Below are positions 56,586 to 64,000 of a stretch of DNA of 64,000 nucleotides, one piece after another (within the stretch, counting starts at the first letter, position 1; each line of letters starts with the position of its first letter). The position numbers were made by a program, and so were the translations under genes. Source of the stretch: Pycnopodia helianthoides (taxonomy: Eukaryota > Echinodermata > Asteroidea > Forcipulatida > Asteriidae). The stretch covers positions 16,272,094-16,336,093 of the forward strand of contig CM063255.1 in NCBI GenBank assembly GCA_032158295.1, written 5' to 3'. The notes under the pieces were generated by a model. That model searched no databases and was not told the DNA's origin. It saw nothing but the letters and a program-made list of their open reading frames with translations.

Positions 56586-57894
56586 TCCTCCCAACGGAGC
56601 TTGTTATTAAAGAATCCCTCCAGGTGGTTCTGGCATGAAAGGTGGGGTTTTCATTTCCCGATGTAATAATGAAATCTTCGCCATATGTTGCCGGGGTCTG
56701 CAGTCATAACCCATATAAAGAACGATATTTTATGGTGACACGACAGACATGTGCCCATGTACGCAAGTCACAGCTCAAGACCCCCCAGTCAATGTTGTAC
56801 ATTTAACACAAAATGGGTGTAGACTCAGCGGAACCCGTTGCGGAACTGCGTTATGTCACGTCTTCCTACAATAACAGTGTTGGCGAATTTTGTCATTCCT
56901 AACAAAAAACACGTTTTTTTTTCTTTCATTCTTTCACCGTAGTCAAATTATTTTGTTTGCCTGCTCTTCATAGAATTTTGTTGTTGATTTGATTGGATTT
57001 TGACTGTTGTTTTTGTGTTTCTTTGCCGTTACCTTATCCAAATGTTTTGTGGATGTTGTTTTGTTGACGGAAATGTTTTGGTCATTAGTTGAAAAAGAAG
57101 AATTTTTATATTTTTTTTTATAGATAGACCTTTCTCATGATCTGCACATCCTGTGTGTGCACTAACACTGGAACATGTACTTTTTGTATGGCGTTTGTGC
57201 GTCTGCCTAGTGCACAACTTCATGGCGTTTGCCAACCAATAGTGTCTGTACCCATGCGTGATCGTAATTGGCATATTTCGTGGAAAGGGCTTAATTTGCA
57301 CATTATGTGTGAAAGTTTATTCAGGTAAACGTAAATCATATCGAAAAGTAAGATATTTTGTTTCAATATTATGAGATTAGCAAGAATGGGTGGTGAGAAA
57401 TATGTCCATTAAAAATGGAGCACGGAGCCAGTCACAAACTGAATTGTTGGAATTTTGAAAAATTCTGCTGCAAAACATGGTGTGCTGTGTACCATTATTT
57501 TTTAACATGTTGGTCCACTCAGGCATCCTTTCGTTTCCTGAACCTTCCTTGTTGAATACGGACAATAACTACAGTGCGGCCCTCTACAGTTGACCAAGGA
57601 GTGGTAACTTTTTCCCAGTCAACAAGTTTTCAGCCGTCTCACAGCACCCCTCAGTTTGACCCTGAGTGTTCAAGTTCAGTCGTGGTTTGCAAAGCAGCGA
57701 TGCTGCATTTTGTCTGTGTTTTCAGCCTAAGATGGATTTATTTTTTGGTGTGAGGCTGGTGAGTGTGTTTTGCAAACTCATGTCCGTCAGTTAGTGGCCC
57801 CCAACTGCCTTCTTTGTGGTGCTGAGTTGCAAGCGTGATTGTTTGTAGTCGACCGCTTTTGGGGGAAAGTAAACTTCTCCGACGTACATTGTTG

Positions 57895-58175
57895 GTGGTC
57901 GGGTTGGCGCAGTGGTATCTTTCCTCGCCTTCCACCTCTGGGACCCCGGTTCGAATCCTGCCGGGGTCACTAAGTGGATTGGGTTCCCGGCCCCTACCTG
58001 ATTGGGTGGGTTTTTTCCCCTGGAATAATTCTCGGGGGTTTTCCTCACACACCTAAAACCCAAACTTCCTTCATTGTCTTCTCTCCCTGTCGGTTTTTGG
58101 CTAGTATAGTGATTAAGTTTCGCTTATCTGAGAGTCCTTGGCTTCACAACCAGAATTAGTAAATGAGACTGAGAT
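57895..58175 (+). mobile_element. tRNA-derived SINE (GGTTGGC family)
   Basis: A-box TGGCGCAGTGG at 57905-57915 and B-box GGTTCGAATCC at 57948-57958 are followed by the body GGATTGGGTTCCCGG, CTACCTGATTGGGTGGG and TTCATTGTCTTCTCTCCCTG. The inverse copy is at 47405-47590. The head is tRNA-like but the flanks do not form an acceptor stem. Confidence 0.85.
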
Positions 58176-58241
58176 AAATGTAAATAAATGAGGGCGCTCT
58201 GTTTTGTGACTCGCCCGTATTGACGAGGGGGGTGCTGGCCT

Positions 58242-58374
58242 CAGGCCTGGAGTTACACGGGGCCATGGCCCCCCGTTGCCCTGGTCTTGGCCTTGGTGCC
58301 CCTTTAAAACTTCCCCACAGACTTTAAGAAATGAAAAGTGGCCTTGCCCTCTCCAAGATGAAATTCCAGGCCTG
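58242..58374 (-). mobile_element. CAGGCCTGGAATT fold-back element, inverse copy
   Basis: CAGGCCTGGAGTTACACGGG to AAATTCCAGGCCTG, with GGTCTTGGCCTTGGTGCCCC inside. Confidence 0.85.
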
Positions 58375-58699
58375 TGACCTTCCCTCTCGGTTCCAATATC
58401 CTTGTCTTTAATTAAACCCCTATCGCAAGTTGGGGTGGGGGGGGGGTGGAAGGGAAACCCCCCCGAAGTACAGTACATTACCTCTCCTCCGTTTAGATCC
58501 CTGTGATTTATTGCTTCAGCTGGAAGTGTTGAGTCCACAAATGCCCCCATCACAAATTCATGAGTGGCAATTTCCAGCGAGTGTGCGATCGTGATTAATA
58601 AATCATAGCGAGCCCAGGCGCGGACTGTCCCAAGCTGTAAGCAGCAAAGCGTTAAGAGCTCGTCGGCTTCTAATTGAGGATGTTAAACGATGAGGAACC

Positions 58700-58964
58700 G
58701 TTGCAATCGGACAGTTACCTCGGGGGAGAGGGGGGGGGGGAGGGGGTGATGGCCAAAGTTGACGCAAGTCTGGATTTTTATTTTTTATTTTGAACTTTTT
58801 TTAAATATAGATATCAGAATCTTCCATTCATTTCCTTTTCATTCAAGTTAATTTATTTTGCTCGTCGCGACTCATGTGAAAATTGCATTCTTGTTCTGAA
58901 CACCTTACAACTATTTAAGATGAACATTTATAATATAGGGTTGTGCATCTACGTTTATTTTTTC
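58700..58964. other. G-rich patch then AT-rich sequence
   Basis: GGGGGAGAGGGGGGGG near 58723. No gene. Confidence 0.5.
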
Positions 58965-59400
58965 TTAAAGGCAGTGGATACTTTTGGTATTGACTCAAGA
59001 TATACATTACCACCAAAAACTTACTTGGTAAGGAGCACCTGAGAACGACTCCCTCTGAAGTAATGTTGTTTTTTTGAGAACTTAGAGGTAATTTCTCACT
59101 AAAATATTTGAATCTGAGAAAGGCTTCAGGCACTTTGGTGTTTCCTGACATGTGCATAAAATATTTGGTCATCGAAGTTGCAAGCAAAAAAAAAAAATAC
59201 CCTTGTTGCATAGAATTGTGTGCTTTCAGATGCCTGAGCAAGGTTTCAATGCCTGAAGCCTTTCTCAGATTCAAATTTGTTGGTAAAAAATGACCTCTTT
59301 CTTAAAAACTTCATTACTTCACGGGGGGGTCATTTCTAACAATGTTTTATAATATCAACAGCTCTCCAGTGCTCTTCATCTTCCTTTGAATAGCCTGAAA
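58965..59400. mobile_element. TTAA MITE family D, rearranged copy
   Basis: TTAA at 58965-58968, then AAAGGCAGTGGATACTTTTG. The interior includes two oppositely oriented CTCAGATTCAAAT / ATTTGAATCTGAG segments (59106 and 59265), so the element has been inverted internally or has recombined. It directly abuts family A copy 4. Confidence 0.7.
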
Positions 59401-59406
59401 AGTGTG

Positions 59407-59800
59407 TTAAAGGTACATTACAGAATTGGTAAGAACACAACTTGTAAAATATACTTTTTGATCACAGATTTACATCAAACTTACACGGTCTAATGATGAT
59501 GATAGTAGAAAACATCCCTTGAAATATTTCTGTCTGAAATGCCATATGTGATGAGAAATGAATAAACTAACTTTCCGATTGGAGTTTATCGCTCAGTGAG
59601 CGTTTTATTCATTTGTTGAATCTATATGATTTCATGCAAATGTGTAATCGGTTTTTCACTATTTTCTCGTGACCCAGATGGCCGACTGATCACAAACTTC
59701 TACAGGTTTGTCAGTTTATGTATATGGTGGATTACATAAAATGCTTACACTGCCAGCAACTGTTTTGTTAGCAAAAACCAATTCTGTGATGTTCCTTTAA
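59407..59800 (+). mobile_element. TTAA MITE family A, copy 4 (394 bp)
   Basis: TTAA at 59407-59410 and 59797-59800, with the same ends and interior as copies 1 and 2. Confidence 0.92.
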
Positions 59801-60437
59801 AGTCAACACCATAATGTACAAGAAGATCAGTCCTTGTACTCGATAAAATGTCCCCATTTTTTTTCCAAGTACCAAATGTCATGGCTGTGCATGGTACAAT
59901 TCTTCATGCATAAATTTATAAAGTCAATTATTTTCCTTGACTGCGCTTCAGGATGTATATATTTAGTCAAATATCCACTTTCCAGAATAGATATGTTTTA
60001 AAAAAAAACTCGCCCTACAGATCTGATAATGAAATTTTTAGCAAAGAAACCACTTATCTAAAAAAAAAAGGTTAACTGAACTGTGAAATGGCCCACAATG
60101 CATTAGCTGATTTGCTTTCGTCTCCCCCAGCCAGTATCATTATGCTCTTTTTATATTTGTTAAAAAGGAAAACAGAAAAATTTATTATTGGTGGATGAAT
60201 TGACGAGGAGTAAACCACTGACCCCAAAAAAGTCATTATGAAAAAAAGAAACTGGGTCAAAAAATGCGATCGCAAACAACCGCATAGAGTATCAATGAGT
60301 ACTGCTGAATAATTCAAATAATTCACCCTGCAAATGTGAACAGCGATACTGTCATTGTTCACATTGTGAATTATTTGTCGACGGAGAGGTGAGAAAAAAA
60401 AATTCAATTCTTATGAATTTTATGAGTAACTCTTTTT

Positions 60438-60454
60438 GGGGGGGGGGGGGGGGG
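60438..60454 (+). repeat. G17 homopolymer
   Basis: Seventeen G, then AGGGGGG. Confidence 0.95.
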
Positions 60455-60809
60455 AGGGGGGTGAAAATTTCTCCAGGGTGAGAAATTTTCTCAAATCGAA
60501 TCAATCCCAATGTTTGTCCGTAGCAGCTGAAGTTGATAATGATCCTTGATAGGCTACACATTAGCGTAGACCGCGCCGGATCAAAATGATCGCATTAGCT
60601 CTGCCAGTTTGCGTCGGGGATGGCCAAGGATTGGAAGGGGGGTGTTGATATTTTTTTTTTGATTTTTATTAAGCACATCCATACGGTTTGGCAAGATATA
60701 TGCGGCGTTATGTGTTGTCAACGTTTGTTTCAGGTTGCGATATATTGGCCCAAAAATAATTTAAGGAAGTGAACTTGATGGACCGGCCGAATAATTCATG
60801 GAGGCAATT

Positions 60810-60845
60810 CTCTATTCGCTATTCGCTATTTGCTATTTGCTAATC
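60810..60845 (+). repeat. 8 bp microsatellite (ATTCGCTA)
   Basis: Four units, the last two with T for C. Confidence 0.9.
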
Positions 60846-60914
60846 CGCCATGTGCGTGTAGAGCCTCGACTTCATGCTTCATTTGTATCGTATGTATGTG
60901 TTTGAATCTTTAAC

Positions 60915-61120
60915 CCTCTTGCTGTCTGACCAATATAATTCAAGTGGTTTTGAATGATAGATAAACTATGTCAGCCTGCAATATGTACATGTACACAGTA
61001 CACAGTTAGTTCTGTGCACAGTTGTGCCACCGTACACAACCTTGGCAGTTGATTGGTTTCAAATGGTTGGTCAACTCACTGGAAAATGTTGCCAAGAGTC
61101 ACTGACAGTAGGAGGGTTAA
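60915..61120 (-). repeat. Single copy of the 98-100 bp minisatellite region with the unoccupied transposon target
   Basis: GATAGATAAACTATGTCAGCC and CAGCCTGCAATATG match the units at 8690-9010. Then AAATGGTTGGTCAACTC at 61061 and AAAATGTTGCCAAGAG match the sequence right of the 9169-11103 transposon. Confidence 0.75.
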
Positions 61121-61439
61121 TTTTTGTAACAATTGCTGTATATGTTTCATTTCATTATTTTATGTTTGTGTTGCACATAGAGGCTCCTGTAATATGCACT
61201 GTATAAATGTAAATGTCTGGTATTTTATCTGTTTGGATGAAAGTGTCATAACATTACCGTGACAGTACAGAGCTCTATAATGCTTCTGTTCGCTGCTGTC
61301 CCCGACTCGAGGCTCTACACACACACATGGCTGACCTTGCATAGGGAAAATTGCCCCCACGCCTCTGGTCAATGCCTTGATGCCCCTCTAAAATGTTCCA
61401 GTGGAAATTCTTAGTTCTCATAGAGTTGCTCTTTTACTA

Positions 61440-61690
61440 TAGATAGGTTGCAGTATGACGTAAATCGGCCATCTTTTCGGGCAGTTTGGAACAAACAGTC
61501 GTGCGTTTTGAACAAACAGTCGTGCGTTTCCTGTGAGAACGGCGTGCAACATGCGCGCATTTCACGAAACTCATTGCAGGACTGGTCAGTGAACAACGCG
61601 GCTGCGTTAATAAGTTGAGCGCTTGACGCATCTGCAAGCCAAAATGCAATTTGCCCGTAAAGATGGCGTCTACTGGGAACTATCTACAAG
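61440..61690. repeat. Imperfect inverted repeat with a direct 21 bp duplication
   Basis: CGGCCATCTTTTCGGGCA and TGCCCGTAAAGATGGCG are inverted, 180 bp apart. GAACAAACAGTCGTGCGTTT is repeated in tandem at about 61490 and 61511. Possibly a small MITE. Confidence 0.55.
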
Positions 61691-61734
61691 AACAACTGCC
61701 TTGCCCTTTACAAGAACGACAAATCATCTAAACC

Positions 61735-62210
61735 GGGGCCAAATTTCGTAAGCACAGAAATAAACTAATCACAACAAAAATCATTGCTTAGTGAATTTAA
61801 GGTTACCAGCCGAAATACTCTTTCGCATGCACCATCACTGGTATCCTGCACAGGGTTTCGGTTTCAATTTAAAGGCCCTGTACACTATTGGTAAGATCGA
61901 AAAACACAATGTTCACAGATTCACACATAACTTACATGATTTAAAGTAAGTAATGGTTGAAAGGGTTCCGTAAAATATTTCTGCCTAAAATGCTATCGTT
62001 TCTGAGAAACGAGTAAAACAATAGTAATTATCGCGCGCAATAATTTGAAAAAACAGAAAACACATAAGATCTCTTTTCACTATTTTCTCGTGACCTCGAT
62101 GACCAATTGAGCTCAAACTTTCACAGGTTTGTTTGTTCATGCATATGTTTAACCACTAAAAATGTGGACACTGATTTTGAGCTGTTATCAAAAGTGTACA
62201 ATACCTTTAA
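61735..62210. mobile_element. Family C fragment with TTAA MITE family B (61869-62210)
   Basis: The host part (61735-61868) has GGTTACCAGCCGAAATACTC and CACTGGTATCCTGC. The insert has TTAA at 61869-61872 and 62207-62210, ends AAGGCCCTGTACACTATTGG and AAAAGTGTACAATACCTT, inverse to the copy at 30939. Confidence 0.85.
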
Positions 62211-62389
62211 GGTTCCTTTAAAAAGCCAAACATCTCAAAACATTTCTTTTCACACGTTTTTGACACGGCTGTCTCGTTGTGAAAACAGTGACGGAAACTG
62301 TAACAAAACATGAACTGTTTCTCCCTCCATTTCTCAAAGCCGGAGAGCGCCTTTCTGATAAAAAAAAAAAATTCCCAAAAGATCCCTTT

Positions 62390-62480
62390 TATCCAAAGGT
62401 ATTTTTTCCCAAGTATTTTTTTCCCAGGTATTTTTTTCCCGAAGTATTTTCCCAGGTCTAATTTCCCAGGTATTTTATTT
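62390..62480 (+). repeat. 17 bp minisatellite
   Basis: TATTTTTTTCCCAGG / TATTTTTTCCCAAG-like units repeat about five times. Confidence 0.85.
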
Positions 62481-63004
62481 TATTTTTTTCCCTTCTGTTT
62501 GGGTTGTTGACAGAGATGGAAGTTTGGAAGGAACGAAATCTTACGAAAACCATTAATTTGGGACCCCTTTAGTAACCTATCAGTACCTTGCTCATGCATG
62601 GTGAAATTACCTGTAACATATCCGTACCGTAATCAAATCAAGTGCATGTACCACGCACCATCCGAAAGCTTTTCCTAATTATTCACGGCGAATTCCTCCC
62701 CACCCCCTCCCCTTCCCTATCACCCTATCCCCCCCTTCCTCTTTGCACCTCTAGTCAAAAGCATCAGTGGAAATTATGCAGAGGTGATGTTTACCCCAGC
62801 GCCCCTAACAAAATGTCAATGCCTTGTGAGTAGGCGCAGAACCCTTTTTGTGAAACCCTGCGCGCCCACTGAACCCTCCCCCCCCCCTCGTTGCAGCTAT
62901 CCTCTCCCCCAGCTTCATTTATTCACAAATCTGTAAAGGTCGTCAGAGGGGTACACGTATCTGTATTCTTCCTAGACTTCCTGGGGAAAAAAATCTGGAA
63001 AAAA

Positions 63005-63024
63005 AATATATATATATATATATA
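63005..63024 (+). repeat. (TA)n microsatellite
   Basis: Nine or ten TA units. Confidence 0.95.
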
Positions 63025-63549
63025 AAAGACAGATATGCAGTGACTGCTGTCAAGTTGTTATTTTTCCACTCAAGGCACACAAAAAGGAAAGGAGAGGGGA
63101 AACAAAAAAATTAAAAAATTCCGAGGGTTGAGTTTTATCGAAGGGAAAAAGAAATGACAAACGTGCAAGGGAAGAAAAAAATAGATACGCCGGAAATCGA
63201 TTGGGGTATAAAGTTTCCTGGAGACGTGATGGAGGAAAGGGTACCCGCTCTGTCATGGGGTTGACTTGAAGAGAGGGGGGAGGGTGGGATCTGGGGTACA
63301 TTTCTGCCTGGGGTATGGGTGTTTTTGTTGTCTGGCCCTTGTGATTACTTGCTTGGCTTGTGGCGGTAGTTTGCCTCGGCAGTTAAAACCTTGATGGGTG
63401 ATTTGAACTGATAGTGGCGATTAGGGACCAGTATGAGCGATGGAAAGCCATTTGGGTAATTGGTTGGAGTAATAGTTTTTGTTTAGAACCTCGGCTTGCA
63501 GTAATAAGTAGTGTGAAAAGATTATATACTGTGATTGGTCAAAACCCGA

Positions 63550-63930
63550 GCACATGGGGGTGCATTGTACTCTTCCAAAAACCAATAATGTATGATCTCT
63601 TTGTTTTGTTTTTAAAACTAGAAGGATTGGAATGAATATCTCTTCCAATAACCAATGATGTACCATCCCTTTATGATATGTTTCTTGAAAACTAAGGATT
63701 GGAATGAATGTGCTCTTCCAATAACCAATGATGTACCATCCCTTTATATATGTTTCTTGAAAACTAGAGGATTGGAATGAATGTGCTCTTCCTAATAACC
63801 AATGATGTACCATCCCTTTATGATATGTTTCTTGAAAACTAGAGGATTGGAATGAATGTGCTCTTCCAATAACCAATGATGTACCATCCCTTTATGATAT
63901 GTTCTTGAAAACTAGAGGATTGAGGAAATG
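63550..63930 (+). repeat. 74 bp satellite, array 3
   Basis: About five units. The best-preserved read ACCAATGATGTACCATCCCT, TTATGATATGTTTCTTGAAA, ACTAGAGGATTGGAATGAAT and GTGCTCTTCCAATA. Units differ by few bases. The minus-strand frame through it is a repeat artefact. Confidence 0.95.
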
Positions 63931-64000
63931 ACAATTCCCAAACCCATGTTGCGCCGTTCCTTTAATGGCAAGTATTTCTAATAATGCTGATAGAGTGATG

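Larger units (their letters stand above)
51931..64000 (+). other. SCRIB: SCRIB intron after exon B (continues past the window)
   Basis: The donor is GTAAGT at 51931. The next expected LRR exon was not recognised in the remaining 12 kb. Stretches without a named element (53150-53880, 54240-54980, 55880-57890, 59801-60900, 62480-63540) show no gene and only low-complexity runs. Confidence 0.7.

Noticed and set aside
57120..57328. Exon-like open stretch starting after a T-rich run
   Set aside because: No conserved motif, no good donor and no continuation of the SCRIB LRR sequence.
57901..57970. tRNA gene on the plus strand
   Set aside because: The A and B boxes fit, but a matching SINE at 47405-47590 shows it is the head of a SINE.
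63421..63876. 151-codon minus-strand frame
   Set aside because: It is the translation of the 74 bp satellite, with repeating SFQETYHKGMVHHWLL-like blocks produced by the array.

Overview
The window is animal nuclear DNA: intron-rich, gene-poor and repeat-dense. It is AT-rich with many homopolymer runs, and short fold-back elements, tRNA-derived SINEs and minisatellites fill most of it. The mix of repeats (TTAA-flanked MITEs with 'AAAGG' ends, a fold-back family with GGGCCCAATTTCAT ends, and SINEs ending in TTCAACCC) resembles what I remember of echinoderm genomes, probably a sea star. That assignment rests on memory of repeat families and was not searched.

Only one host gene can be recognised. 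Two short plus-strand exons, at 33190-33268 and 51841-51930, encode consecutive leucine-rich repeats of a LAP-family protein and match Scribble (SCRIB) best. The splice phases agree across the 18,572 bp intron between them: exon A ends with two bases of a codon and exon B supplies the third. Earlier SCRIB exons (N-terminus and first LRRs) and later ones (remaining LRRs, PDZ domains) were not found. The window is therefore mostly intron: at least 33 kb before exon A unless an exon was missed, 18.6 kb between the exons, and at least 12 kb after.

Layout. 1-9.1 kb: SINEs, fold-back elements and short satellites. 9.17-11.10 kb: a 1.9 kb DNA transposon with 34 bp terminal inverted repeats and an AAAT target duplication. 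11.1-24.5 kb: minisatellites (18, 31, about 170 and about 100 bp units), a piggyBac-like MITE, a possible promoter-like patch near 16.6 kb and a weak minus-strand exon candidate near 19.2 kb. 24.5-33 kb: TTAA MITEs, a 14 bp satellite and nested fold-back elements. 33.0-33.3 kb: SCRIB exon A, preceded by an 80 bp duplication that copies its splice acceptor. 34-46 kb: a hAT-like MITE, a decayed LINE, a MITE split by a palindromic SINE, and satellites. 46-52 kb: a tandem array of tRNA B-box-like units, more fold-back copies, then SCRIB exon B. 52-64 kb: further TTAA MITEs, SINEs and a 74 bp satellite shared with two other places in the window.

I did not find a previously undescribed multi-gene system. 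The most unusual observations are the duplicated SCRIB splice acceptor with an in-frame stop, the perfect 54 bp-arm SINE palindrome inside a MITE with a clean 16 bp duplication, the B-box minisatellite, and an exact histone-type stem-loop sequence inside a repeat open reading frame. Most open frames of 60-150 codons here overlap repeats or have no recognisable similarity, and are not annotated as genes.
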